Source: Streptomyces sp. A 4/2 (GTDB lineage Bacteria > Actinomycetota > Actinomycetes > Streptomycetales > Streptomycetaceae). Taken from it: a stretch of 64,000 bases of DNA. This document shows positions 16,594 to 25,466 of the stretch, one piece after another. The translations under genes and the position numbers were made by a program. Below the pieces are notes generated by a model, which was given only the letters and a program-made list of their open reading frames with translations, had not been told where the DNA came from and ran no database searches. The stretch is taken from positions 1-64,000 of the forward strand of contig NZ_CALNVW010000019.1 in assembly GCF_940670765.1 (NCBI RefSeq), given 5' to 3'. The number at the start of each line of letters is the position of its first letter. Positions within the stretch are counted from its first letter, which is position 1.

Positions 16594-17562
16594 TCAGATT
16601 CCCTTCTGTAGTTGGTCGGCGATGGCGCGGGCCACGAAGTCGGTGGTCCCGGTCGGCTGCCATGCCCACTGCCCGTTGGGATTGCACTCCAGGAAGTACC
16701 AGGTGTCATCGGCGGTCACCGCGAAGTCGAACGCGCCGAACGTCAGCCTGAATTCCGCGAGATAGGCGGCAACGGAGTGCTCGACGGCTTCGGGAATTCT
16801 GATCGGGGTGCATTGCGTGAAGTTCGGCCGGTAGCGCCGGTAGCCCCGGTCGCGATCGGAGCTGTCGATCCGGGTCCCGGACAGCCGGTCGCCAACAGCC
16901 GTCACACGCACGTCGAACACCTTGTCCACCTTGGCTTGGAACATGTACGGGCATACGGCCACGGCATGGGTGATCTCGTGACTGCGCGCCTCCCGCACCC
17001 ACACGCTGTGCGGCTGGCCGTCCACGCGGTAGGGCGTGTTCCACACGGGTTTGTAGACCACTCCGCCACGCTCACCCGCCGCGAACTCGCGGGCGTCGTC
17101 CTCGTTGTCGGTGATCAGCGTGTGGGGCACCAGGAACCCGCTCCGCTGGGCGGTCGCGAGTTGAGCGGGCTTGTACTCCGCCGCGCGGTTGCTCCACGGA
17201 TGGTTGACGTAGAGGGCTCCCGGAAGGGACGCGAGGATCCCCCCGGTTCCCCAGTAGGACTGCTCTGCGGAGAACTTGCGGGCCTGCCCGGACAGTCCGG
17301 GAGCGCCCCCGTACGGCGAGGGTCTGCGGACCCAGACGGACCGCACCCGCGTGAGATCGAGTTCCCGCCTCGGGGTGCGCAGGGTGCTTCGCTGGTCGCC
17401 CGTGCGGTACGTGGCGGTCAGGGAGGAACCGTCGTGCAGGTCCACGCCGGGGTCGAGGCGGACCACGGGAACCCGGCGTTCGGCGAGCAGCCGCAGCACC
17501 AGGTCCGCCGTCGCGTCGGAGGGATTGGTCAGTACCAGCACCGAGTCGCGTGAGCCGTCCAT
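16594..17562 (-). CDS. tgmB: ATP-grasp ribosomal peptide maturase
   Basis: A 322-residue ATP-grasp ligase of the SAV_5884/MvdD-like class, which joins side chains of a precursor peptide by omega-ester or omega-amide bonds. Visible features are the N-terminal VRSVWVRRPSPY strand typical of these maturases, nucleotide-binding GGVVYKPVWNTPYR, and the Mg-binding WYFLECNPNGQWAW near the C-terminus. Its ATG shares a base with the precursor stop codon (TGATG), tying its translation to that of the substrate. The methyltransferase follows three bases downstream. Confidence 0.93.
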   Translation of the reverse strand: MDGSRDSVLVLTNPSDATADLVLRLLAERRVPVVRLDPGVDLHDGSSLTATYRTGDQRSTLRTPRRELDLTRVRSVWVRRPSPYGGAPGLSGQARKFSAEQSYWGTGGILASLPGALYVNHPWSNRAAEYKPAQLATAQRSGFLVPHTLITDNEDDAREFAAGERGGVVYKPVWNTPYRVDGQPHSVWVREARSHEITHAVAVCPYMFQAKVDKVFDVRVTAVGDRLSGTRIDSSDRDRGYRRYRPNFTQCTPIRIPEAVEHSVAAYLAEFRLTFGAFDFAVTADDTWYFLECNPNGQWAWQPTGTTDFVARAIADQLQKGI

Positions 17563-17720
17563 CAGCCGGAACTCTGATCCTGGTCATGGCGCACCACGGG
17601 GGTGACATGGGACGTCACGGGGGTGACATGGGACGTCACGGGGGTGAACCGAGAATCCGGGGCGGTGACCGCGTACGGCATCATTCTGCCGGTGCCCCAA
17701 GGCGTCTGCGTCTGCTTCAT
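17562..17720 (-). CDS. tgmA: graspetide precursor peptide
   Basis: A 52-residue precursor of the ATP-grasp-modified RiPP class. The leader holds TPWGTGRMMPYA (6-17), which resembles the PFxLRxxxPY-type recognition segment of the family. The core contains two exact heptads TPVTSHV (26-32 and 33-39) and a third, diverged TPVVRHD (40-46), followed by QDQSSG. Thr and Ser are candidate donors; Asp46 and Asp48 are the only acidic residues after Asp22, so they are the likely acceptors. ATG 17720 is preferred over an in-frame extension to 17750 because GGAGGT lies nine bases upstream. Confidence 0.85.
   Translation of the reverse strand: MKQTQTPWGTGRMMPYAVTAPDSRFTPVTSHVTPVTSHVTPVVRHDQDQSSG
17595..17636. 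repeat. two 21-bp repeats encoding the graspetide core heptads
   Basis: Two exact 21-bp copies (17595-17615 and 17616-17636) are followed by the start of a third. On the minus strand they encode the repeated TPVTSHV heptads. Identity at the nucleotide level, including silent positions, points to recent duplication of the core. Confidence 0.92.
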
Positions 17721-17729
17721 AGGTGCTGC

Positions 17730-17746
17730 ACCTCCAATGCGGAGGT
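17730..17746 (-). promoter_or_regulatory. hairpin masking the tgmA ribosome binding site
   Basis: ACCTCC and GGAGGT are perfectly complementary across the five-base loop GCATT on the minus-strand RNA. GGAGGT is the ribosome binding site for the precursor ATG at 17720. The sequence lies in the 54-bp gap between the upstream regulator gene and tgmA. Confidence 0.5.
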
Positions 17747-17774
17747 CCATCGTGGTGCTGTGGGAAAGCCGTTT

Positions 17775-18608
17775 CTAGGCTGTTTCCCGTTGCTGCAACA
17801 ATTCGTTGCGGATGGTCTCCAGAAGGCTGCGCATGTCGTCACCGTGCAGTGCGTTGCGGGCGAATCCGTCGAACTTGGATACGTACAGGGCGACATCCCG
17901 GGGATCTGTCACGACGATTTCGGCGTGCACGGTTTCCACTGTCACGGTGCGGTCGTCGCGGATGACAAAGGCATGGTTCGGTATGTCGTGCTGACTGCCC
18001 GTCATGGGTACGACTCTTATGTCCAGATGGGGAAGCCGGGACATGCTGACGAGCTGATCGAGCTGGCCGGCCATGACCAGCGGGGGGACGATGAGCCAGC
18101 GGAGTACGGGTTCGGTGACCACGAAGCGGAGCGTCCTGCTCGCGTCGTACAGCAGGGCTTGGCGCTCAAGCCGCGCGGTGACGGTCTCACGGACCGCCGC
18201 TTCGGTCAGGTCCTCGTGCCGGGAGAGGACGGTCCGCATGTACGCGGGGGTCTGGAGCAGGCCGGGCACCAGGGCCGGCTGGAAGAGCCGCAGCAGGTTC
18301 ATCCGGGTTTCCACGGACTTGAGTTGACGCTGGGCGCGGTGCAGACCGGCTCGTTGGATCAGCCGCCATGCGGTGGCTTCGGTCGCCACGGCCCGAGCGG
18401 CGTCCATGTACTCCGACTTCACATCTTCCGATACGCCAAGGGCGGTGAGGATGCGGTCCACGTCATCGGCGCTCGGGCCGAGTTTGCCCGTCTCGATCTT
18501 GCTGAGCTTGCTCGCGGACATGACGGCGCCCCGGGCGACTGTCTTGGCTTCCCTGCCGGAAGCGCTCCGCAGTGCCCGTAACGCTGAGCCCAATTCCGAT
18601 CGGTTCAC
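17775..18608 (-). CDS. XRE-type regulator with DUF5753 domain, next to the graspetide genes
   Basis: A 277-residue regulator. The HTH (about 5-60) reads LGSALRALRSASGREAKTVA, then SASKLSKIETGKLGPS. The DUF5753 domain follows and contains LFQPALVPGLLQTPAYMRTV. GTG 18608 is chosen since it overlaps the stop of the DUF6879 gene (GTGA at 18605-18608). It lies 54 bp upstream of the graspetide precursor in the same direction and is the best candidate for its regulator. Confidence 0.88.
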   Translation of the reverse strand: MNRSELGSALRALRSASGREAKTVARGAVMSASKLSKIETGKLGPSADDVDRILTALGVSEDVKSEYMDAARAVATEATAWRLIQRAGLHRAQRQLKSVETRMNLLRLFQPALVPGLLQTPAYMRTVLSRHEDLTEAAVRETVTARLERQALLYDASRTLRFVVTEPVLRWLIVPPLVMAGQLDQLVSMSRLPHLDIRVVPMTGSQHDIPNHAFVIRDDRTVTVETVHAEIVVTDPRDVALYVSKFDGFARNALHGDDMRSLLETIRNELLQQRETA

Positions 18609-19132
18609 TTGCCGTGCTTCGTCCACCAGTCCGCGAACGGCACGGCGTGCGCGAGAGCCGTGTCACGGTAGGCCACGAACTCGGCAGCCCTTGCCCGGGG
18701 AAGTATCTCAGCCCCTGCGAACGTCCCACCCTCCGCGTAGCGCATGGGCGCGGGCACCACCGAATCGAAGAGCCAGAAGTCGTGGACGCCTTCGGGCAGC
18801 GGATTGGGCCGGTCGGTCACGTCGAGGATGTAGAACTCTTCACCGGCCATGGCGTTCGCGACGTACCCCCATCCCAGCTCGAACCGCAGATACGGAGTCA
18901 ACGGCCGGGTCAGCAGGTGGACCCGGTAGAGGCGCTTTCCCGCGGCGACATGCGTCCGCACCTCGGCCAGCCACTCGGCGTTGTAGTTCTCCGGCTGAAC
19001 TTGCCCGTCCATGAAGGCACGATAGGCGTCCGTGTTGCCCGAACCGCTGTAGTCGGACAAGGTCTCCAGCCGGAATGCTTCGCAGGTGAACTCGTCGAAC
19101 AAGTCCCCGAGGGATCTAGCCAAGCTGATCAC
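18605..19132 (-). CDS. DUF6879 family protein
   Basis: A 175-residue soluble protein of the DUF6879 family. It is recognisable by the aromatic-rich core (LYRVHLLTRPLTPYLRFELG, then EEFYILDVTDRP) and the DFWLFDSVVPAPMRY segment. Members usually sit beside DUF5753 HTH regulators, like DUF397, and may be their antagonist or sensor partner. It starts with GTG 19132, 17 bp inside the preceding small gene, and overlaps the next regulator, so the three are probably one operon. Confidence 0.8.
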   Translation of the reverse strand: MISLARSLGDLFDEFTCEAFRLETLSDYSGSGNTDAYRAFMDGQVQPENYNAEWLAEVRTHVAAGKRLYRVHLLTRPLTPYLRFELGWGYVANAMAGEEFYILDVTDRPNPLPEGVHDFWLFDSVVPAPMRYAEGGTFAGAEILPRARAAEFVAYRDTALAHAVPFADWWTKHGK

Positions 19133-19307
19133 CGAACGCCTTCAGGATCAGCTCCAAGGGGACTTCCACCACGGTCTCGTGCGCGGGGATCTCCAGTCCG
19201 TGATCGGTCGGCGTCGAGCCCTGCACGAGAATCGTGCCCCGATCCGTCCGGTAGATGGTGGGGCAGTCCTTCTTGTCGCACGCTTTCGCCAACACGGTCG
19301 GCTTCAC
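19116..19307 (-). CDS. small protein with CX4C, head of the DUF6879 operon
   Basis: A 63-residue protein that I do not recognise by name. It opens KPTVLAKACDKKDCPTIYRT, with two cysteines that could bind metal or sense redox state, and continues with a short beta-rich part and an amphipathic C-terminal helix. Start GTG 19307 has GAGAGGGAA upstream. It overlaps the DUF6879 gene by 17 bp. A similar small gene often leads these DUF6879-HTH groups, so a role in the same regulatory unit is likely. Confidence 0.7.
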   Translation of the reverse strand: MKPTVLAKACDKKDCPTIYRTDRGTILVQGSTPTDHGLEIPAHETVVEVPLELILKAFGDQLG

Positions 19308-19566
19308 AGGCGTTCCCTCTCCGTGGCCGATGGGTCCGTTGTTGATCCTTGCGGGACCGGGGAGTGCAGGGCAAGGGGCCTGACTTTCCGGTACGGGAAA
19401 TCGGGGGCCCGACCTGCTACTTCGAGCCCCGGTCCCGGGAATATCCGGACCGGGAGAGTGCTCTGTGATGCCCTGTAGTTGACAGCCCGCCACCAGTTCG
19501 CTCATCACTCCAGGCTCTCTGACCTCATAGGGCTGTCGCTCCCGGCAGGAGCCCTGACACCACGCA

Positions 19567-20714
<1,148 letters not shown>

Positions 20715-20718
<4 letters not shown>

Positions 20719-20758
20719 GGGCGCGGGCGGGACCATCCGGTCCTGTCCGCGCCCTCAC
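20715..20758 (+). terminator. terminator hairpin overlapping the TDT stop codon
   Basis: A 20-bp stem with two G-T or mismatched positions (20715-20734 against 20739-20758) closes a four-base ATCC loop. The stop codon TGA (20716-20718) is part of the left arm. It also lies downstream of the convergent gene ending at 20794. Confidence 0.7.
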
Positions 20759-20793
20759 CGGTTCGGCCCCCTGTCACGCACAGGGGCGCTGGG

Positions 20794-21201
20794 TTACTCC
20801 GGGTCGGGCATGGGGAACCAGCCGGTCCACACGCCTTCGTGGTTGCGGGCGTTGACCCAGCGTCCGCCGTCCGGGGTCGGGACGCTCAGGGCGAACTTCC
20901 AGGGGTCGCCGTTGCTCCAGCGGTCGATGACGACGATCCGGCCGGAGACGACCCCGCCCATGGACTGCCAGCCGGTCCACTTCCCGCTCGTGTTGTTCCA
21001 GCGGGTCCACACCGCCGAGTCGGTGCCGACCAGGAACTCCTGCTTCGTACCGTCGGGGAGCTTCTGGACGGTGACCCCGTACTCGCAGATGTAGACGGCG
21101 CCACTGTCCTTGCAGTGGCTCACCGCCTGGGCGGGCGCGGCCGTCACGGCGAGACCCGCCAGGACTGCGGCCGTGAGAACGGCGACCCTGATCTTCTTCA
21201 T
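20794..21201 (-). CDS. small secreted protein with lectin-like Trp repeats
   Basis: A 135-residue exported protein. Residues 1-26 are a Sec signal peptide (KKIRVAVLTAAVLAGLAVTA, cleaved after AQA). The mature part carries the repeating AVWTRWNN..GKWTGWQSMGG and GRWVNARNHEGVWTGWFPM pattern, which resembles one or two blades of PLL/tachylectin-type beta-propellers that bind sugars. Two cysteines near the N-terminus could form a disulfide. A single short protein would have to oligomerise to make a propeller. AAGGAG precedes the ATG. Confidence 0.75.
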   Translation of the reverse strand: MKKIRVAVLTAAVLAGLAVTAAPAQAVSHCKDSGAVYICEYGVTVQKLPDGTKQEFLVGTDSAVWTRWNNTSGKWTGWQSMGGVVSGRIVVIDRWSNGDPWKFALSVPTPDGGRWVNARNHEGVWTGWFPMPDPE

Positions 21202-21472
21202 TTTCCTGTTGCTCCTTGCTGCGACGCGCAGGCGGACCCGCTGACGGCCGCCAGCCTGTCGTCCGTCGCTTACGTCCCGCTAACGATCTGCTGACGCCGG
21301 ATGCCTCCCGGGTCCGGTCCAGTAGTCACGCGTTCAATTAGCGTTCCTGCCACAGGTGTTGGGCGTCGTGGTGGATGCCGAGGCGGGCGTCGAGGCCCGG
21401 GACTTGGCGGGAAGTCGGTGCTGCACGCCCATCGCTTTGTGGGCTCGGGGACGCCGCCATAGGGTCACCGGT

Positions 21473-21871
21473 ATGTCTCTACGTCTTCGTATGCGTTCTG
21501 CACTGCCGGAAGCGATGCGCGCCCGTGACAAGGCCGCGGTGAGCGCCCTGCGCGCCACGCTCGGTGTGCTGGACAACGCCGAGGCGGTGCCGGTCGGCGA
21601 AGCCGAGTTGCGCGGCCTGGCGCTTGAGCAGTCGCCGGTCGGTGCCGGTACCACCGAAGCGGCGCGGCGTGAACTGAGCGAGCACGACGTGGTGGAGGTC
21701 GTGCGGGCCGAGGTCGCCGAACGGCTGGAGGCCGCAGAGCAGTTGACCGCGCCCGCGCACGCCGACCGGGCCGCGCGGCTCCGCGCCGAGGCCGCCGTAC
21801 TGCTCCGCTTCCTCGACGGTCCCGGCGCTGAGCAGGACACGGCGCGTCGTGTCGCACCCGAAGCGACGTAG
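21473..21871 (+). CDS. GatB/YqeY domain protein
   Basis: A 132-residue soluble protein related to the YqeY / GatB C-terminal helical domain, a tRNA-binding module in amidotransferases. The front LRLRMRSALPEAMRARDKAAVSALR and the following VLDNAE match the family start. ATG 21473 is chosen over an upstream in-frame ATG at 21356 because the family begins there. It is shorter than typical YqeY (about 150 residues), lacking part of the end. Function of free-standing members is unsettled. Confidence 0.8.
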   Translation: MSLRLRMRSALPEAMRARDKAAVSALRATLGVLDNAEAVPVGEAELRGLALEQSPVGAGTTEAARRELSEHDVVEVVRAEVAERLEAAEQLTAPAHADRAARLRAEAAVLLRFLDGPGAEQDTARRVAPEAT

Positions 21872-22034
21872 GAGCAGGGCCGGGAACACGTACGGTCCCC
21901 GATGTCCCCGCATGCGCCCCTGCAACCACCGACGTCATCGCGCACGCCCCTGCGGCGCCGCGTACGCCCGGCAACCGCGACTGTGAGCCGTCCCACGTTC
22001 CGAGTGGCCCGGGTGATCGCGGGAAGGCATTCTC

Positions 22035-22124
22035 ACCGAGCAGCCGCCGCCACCATGGGTGATCATTAAGTGAGCGGGACATCTCATGATGTGGTACGTA
22101 CCGGGTGACGAGCGGCTGCTCGGT
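22035..22124 (+). promoter_or_regulatory. long-range inverted repeat upstream of aspartokinase
   Basis: ACCGAGCAGCCGC (22035-22047) is the exact complement of GCGGCTGCTCGGT (22112-22124), with 64 bases between. The enclosed part holds the perfect palindrome GGTACGTACC (22093-22102), and TAGACT at 22124-22129 could be a -10 element. It may be an operator or, if transcribed, a leader RNA structure. Confidence 0.4.
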
Positions 22125-22165
22125 AGACTGAGCCGACCGCAGTAATGACTGATCGAGGAGCGCAC

Positions 22166-23461
22166 GTGGGCCTTGTCGTGCAGAAGTACGGAGGCTCCTC
22201 CGTAGCCGATGCCGAGGGCATCAAGCGAGTCGCCAAGCGGATCGTCGACGCCAAGAAGAGTGGCAACCAGGTGGTTGTCGTGGTGTCGGCGATGGGTGAC
22301 ACGACGGACGAGTTGATCGATCTTGCCGGGCAGGTGTCGCCGATTCCTGCCGGGCGGGAGTTCGACATGCTGCTGACCGCCGGAGAGCGGATCTCCATGG
22401 CGTTGCTGGCCATGGCGATCAAAAACCTGGGCCATGCGGCCCAGTCGTTCACGGGTAGCCAGGCCGGTGTCATCACCGACTCGGTCCACAACAAAGCGCG
22501 GATCATCGATGTCACGCCGGGGCGGATTCGTACCGCTCTCGACGAGGGCAACGTGGCCATCGTCGCCGGTTTCCAGGGTGTGTCCCAGGACAAGAAGGAC
22601 ATCACCACCCTCGGCCGTGGTGGCTCGGACACGACTGCGGTCGCCCTCGCGGCGGCGCTCGACGCCGAGGTCTGTGAGATCTACACCGATGTCGACGGTG
22701 TCTTCACCGCCGACCCGCGGGTCGTCAGGAAGGCCCGGAAGATCGACCGGATCTCCTTCGAGGACATGCTGGAGCTGGCCAGCTCCGGTTCCAAGGTGCT
22801 GCTGCACCGCTGCGTGGAGTACGCGCGCCGCTACAACATCCCGATCCATGTCCGGTCCTCGTTCTCGGGGCTCCAGGGGACATGGGTCAGCAACGAAGCA
22901 CGAAACGAAGCACGAAGCGAAGCGCAAGGGGACCCGACAGTGGAGCAGGCCATCATCTCCGGTGTCGCCCATGACACCTCCGAGGCGAAGATCACGGTCG
23001 TCGGTGTGCCCGACAAGCCGGGCGAGGCCGCAGCGATCTTCCGTGCCATCGCGGACAGCCAGGTCAACATCGACATGGTGGTGCAGAACGTCTCCGCCGC
23101 GTCGACCGGTCTGACCGACATCTCCTTCACGCTCCCCAAGGACGAGGGCCGCAAGGCCGTCGACGCCCTGGAGAAGTCCAAGCCGGTGGTCGGCTTCCAG
23201 TCGCTGCGTTACGACGACCAGATCGCCAAGATCTCGCTGGTCGGCGCCGGGATGAAGACCAACCCGGGGGTCACCGCGACCTTCTTCGAGGCGCTCTCCG
23301 ACGCGGGCGTGAACATCGAGCTGATCTCGACGTCCGAGATCCGCATCTCGGTGGTCACCCGTGCCGACGCGGTCAACGAGGCCGTGTGCGCCGTGCACAC
23401 CGCGTTCGGGCTCGACAGCGACTCCGACGAGGCAGTCGTCTATGGGGGCACCGGGCGATGA
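22166..23461 (+). CDS. lysC: aspartate kinase
   Basis: A 431-residue aspartokinase, first enzyme of the lysine, threonine, methionine and diaminopimelate pathway. The kinase part opens [20 protein letters not shown], with the substrate/ATP-binding KYGGSS, and contains [16 protein letters not shown]. Two ACT domains follow (about 265-425) for feedback control. GTG 22166 is chosen for the GAGGAG five bases upstream. The gene overlaps asd by ATGA, the conserved actinobacterial ask-asd operon. The linker before the ACT part carries an unusual [11 protein letters not shown] repeat and an internal start for the beta subunit. Confidence 0.97.
   Translation: MGLVVQKYGGSSVADAEGIKRVAKRIVDAKKSGNQVVVVVSAMGDTTDELIDLAGQVSPIPAGREFDMLLTAGERISMALLAMAIKNLGHAAQSFTGSQAGVITDSVHNKARIIDVTPGRIRTALDEGNVAIVAGFQGVSQDKKDITTLGRGGSDTTAVALAAALDAEVCEIYTDVDGVFTADPRVVRKARKIDRISFEDMLELASSGSKVLLHRCVEYARRYNIPIHVRSSFSGLQGTWVSNEARNEARSEAQGDPTVEQAIISGVAHDTSEAKITVVGVPDKPGEAAAIFRAIADSQVNIDMVVQNVSAASTGLTDISFTLPKDEGRKAVDALEKSKPVVGFQSLRYDDQIAKISLVGAGMKTNPGVTATFFEALSDAGVNIELISTSEIRISVVTRADAVNEAVCAVHTAFGLDSDSDEAVVYGGTGR
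22940..23461 (+). CDS. lysC: aspartokinase beta subunit, nested in-frame start
   Basis: In Corynebacterium and other Gram-positives, the aspartokinase regulatory subunit is made from an internal start in the same frame, giving an alpha2beta2 enzyme. Here GTG 22940 begins [17 protein letters not shown], the position equivalent to the known beta start, and AAGGGGA lies eight bases upstream. The product would be 173 residues holding both ACT domains. Its existence here is inferred from the family and the ribosome binding site. Confidence 0.6.
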   Translation: MEQAIISGVAHDTSEAKITVVGVPDKPGEAAAIFRAIADSQVNIDMVVQNVSAASTGLTDISFTLPKDEGRKAVDALEKSKPVVGFQSLRYDDQIAKISLVGAGMKTNPGVTATFFEALSDAGVNIELISTSEIRISVVTRADAVNEAVCAVHTAFGLDSDSDEAVVYGGTGR

Positions 23462-24525
23462 CCGGCAAGCCGACGCTCGCGGTCGTCGGAGCGACCGGGG
23501 CCGTCGGTGCGGTACTGCTCCAGATGCTGTCGCAGCACGCGGACGTCTGGGGTGACATCAAGCTGATCGCCTCCCCGCGCAGGACCGGCCGCAAGCTGGT
23601 CGTGCGCGGGGAGGAGGCCGAAGTCCTCCCGCTCGACGAGGAGGCGTTCGAGGGCGTCCATGTCGCGCTGTTCGTCGTTCCCGACGACGTCGCGGCGCAG
23701 TGGGCGCCCATTGCCGCGTCCAAGGGCGTGGTGGTCGTGGACAGTTCGGCCGCGTTCCGGATGGACCCGGACGTGCCGCTGGTGGTGCCCGAGGTCAACC
23801 CCCATGCCGTACGGCTCAGACCGCGTGGCATCATCGCCTCCCCGCACTGCACGACGCTCGCGATGATCGTGGCGGTCGCCGCACTGCACGCCGAGTTCGG
23901 CCTGCGTGAGCTGGTGGTGTCGACGTACCAGGCGGTGAGCGGCGAGGGAATCCCCGGGATCGAGGCGCTGCGCCGCCAGACCGCGCTGGTCGCCGGTACG
24001 GAACTGGGCACGCGGCCCGGTGACGTACGCCGCGCGGTGGGCGACGACACCGGCCCCTTCCCGGCCCCGGTCGCGTTGAACGTGGTCCCGTGGGCCGGTT
24101 CGGCCGGGGCGGACGGCTGGTCGTCGGAGGAGCTGATGCTCCGGGCCGAGACGCGGAAGATCCTGGACCGGCCCGCGCTGCCGGTGGTGGCCACCTGCGT
24201 CCGGGTGCCCGTCGTCACCACGCACTCCCTTTCCGTGCACGCGCGCTTCGAGAACGAACTGACGATCGCGCGGGCGCACGAGATCCTGGCGACCGCTCCC
24301 GGAGTGGTGCTCTTCGACGACCCGGAGGCCGGGGACTTCCCCACGCCGGCCGACGCGGTGGGTACGGATCCGGCCTGGGTGGGGCGCGTACGGCGGTCGT
24401 TGGACGATCCGCAGGCGCTGGAACTCTTCATCTGCGCGGACAACCTCCGCAAGGGTGCGGCGCTCAACGCGGCGCAGATCGCGGAGGCCGTGGCGGCGGA
24501 ATTTCCCGCCGATCAACCTTTGTAG
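23458..24525 (+). CDS. asd: aspartate-semialdehyde dehydrogenase
   Basis: A 355-residue NADP-dependent enzyme reducing aspartyl phosphate to the semialdehyde, second step of the aspartate pathway. The nucleotide-binding GATGAVG (11-17), the phosphate-contacting PRRTGRKL, and active-site Cys131 in [10 protein letters not shown] are visible; the usual NPNC is SPHC here. The dimerisation helices in the C-terminal part are complete. Its ATG overlaps the aspartokinase stop by ATGA, so the two are coupled. Confidence 0.96.
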   Translation: MTGKPTLAVVGATGAVGAVLLQMLSQHADVWGDIKLIASPRRTGRKLVVRGEEAEVLPLDEEAFEGVHVALFVVPDDVAAQWAPIAASKGVVVVDSSAAFRMDPDVPLVVPEVNPHAVRLRPRGIIASPHCTTLAMIVAVAALHAEFGLRELVVSTYQAVSGEGIPGIEALRRQTALVAGTELGTRPGDVRRAVGDDTGPFPAPVALNVVPWAGSAGADGWSSEELMLRAETRKILDRPALPVVATCVRVPVVTTHSLSVHARFENELTIARAHEILATAPGVVLFDDPEAGDFPTPADAVGTDPAWVGRVRRSLDDPQALELFICADNLRKGAALNAAQIAEAVAAEFPADQPL

Positions 24526-24785
24526 AATTTGTGTGCGAGCTGTGAGCAACTCGGTGGTCTGGGCCACTTGAACTGGGGCTCGTGCCTGTTACACGATTCA
24601 CTTCCGTGCCTGTCTGCAACCGCAGTCGTGCCGGGAGCGTCTTTGGGGTGGCCCCTTCCTGCACGAGATGCCGTGGAAACAGGGGGCATTGGGGGAGATC
24701 AGGTACGCATGGGGACATTCGTCGCATCGTCAAGAGCGATGTCAAACGCGTACAACCCTGGCGGGGGGAAGCGTGTCCAACTGGC

Positions 24786-25466
24786 GTGGCAGAGGTTCTC
24801 GAATTCAGAGCGGTGTCCGGACGGGGCGGAGCGGTTCTCCCGCTCCGGCGACCAGGTGTGGCCGGTGTGCCAGGTGTGCCCGGTGGTATGCCGGTGATCG
24901 CCCCCGTGCCTGCCACCCGTCCCAGCAGGGTTCCGTCCCAGAGCGGCGAGGGCGCTGACGACGCCATGGCCGCCGGCACCACCGTCGATCACCTCACCGA
25001 GACCTACCGCGCCCACTACCGGTCGCTCCTCGGCCTCGCGGCGCTGCTCCTCGACGACACGGCCTCCTGCGAGGACGTCGTCCAAGAGGCGTTCATCCGC
25101 GTCCACTCGGCGCGCAAACGTGTCAGGGATCCCGAGAAGACGCTCGCGTATCTGCGCCAGACCGTGGTGAACCTGTCCCGGTCCGCGCTGCGCAGGCGCA
25201 TCCTCGGACTGAAGCTCCTCTCCAAGCCGATGCCGGACATGGCGAGCGCGGAGGAGGGGGCGTACGACCTTCTGGAGCGCGACGCGCTGAAGAAGGCCAT
25301 GCGCAACCTCCAGCGCCGTCAGCGCGAGGTCCTGGTGCTCCGTTACTTCGCGGACATGACCGAGGCGCAGGTTGCCGAGGCACTGGGGATATCGCTGGGT
25401 TCGGTGAAGGCATACGGTTCGCGTGGCATCGCCGCGCTGCGGGTGGCCATGGAGGCCCCGGCATGA
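24786..25466 (+). CDS. ECF-type RNA polymerase sigma factor
   Basis: A sigma-70 family ECF factor of about 226 residues. Region 2 reads YRAHYRSLLGLAALLLDDTASCEDVVQEAFIRVHS and region 4 LQRRQREVLVLRYFADMTEAQVAEALGISLGSVKAYGSRG, both complete. The start is uncertain: GTG 24786 (VAEVLEF) is chosen, with GGGGGGAAG about 13 bases before it; ATG 24888 and ATG 24966 are alternatives. It overlaps the membrane protein gene by ATGA (25463-25466), the normal arrangement of an ECF factor with its anti-sigma. The gene follows asd, as I remember for SCO3613 in S. coelicolor. Confidence 0.88.
   Translation: MAEVLEFRAVSGRGGAVLPLRRPGVAGVPGVPGGMPVIAPVPATRPSRVPSQSGEGADDAMAAGTTVDHLTETYRAHYRSLLGLAALLLDDTASCEDVVQEAFIRVHSARKRVRDPEKTLAYLRQTVVNLSRSALRRRILGLKLLSKPMPDMASAEEGAYDLLERDALKKAMRNLQRRQREVLVLRYFADMTEAQVAEALGISLGSVKAYGSRGIAALRVAMEAPA

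Noticed and set aside
17550..18581. A 343-codon plus-strand frame over the DUF5753 regulator and the tgmA gene
   Set aside because: It has no ribosome binding site or domain and runs opposite genes with clear families and overlapping starts.
24668..24958. Alternative frame over the start of the sigma factor gene beginning GTG 24774
   Set aside because: GGGGGGAAG lies close to it, but the frame is Arg/Cys-rich and stops before sigma region 2; the sigma frame carries the conserved domains.
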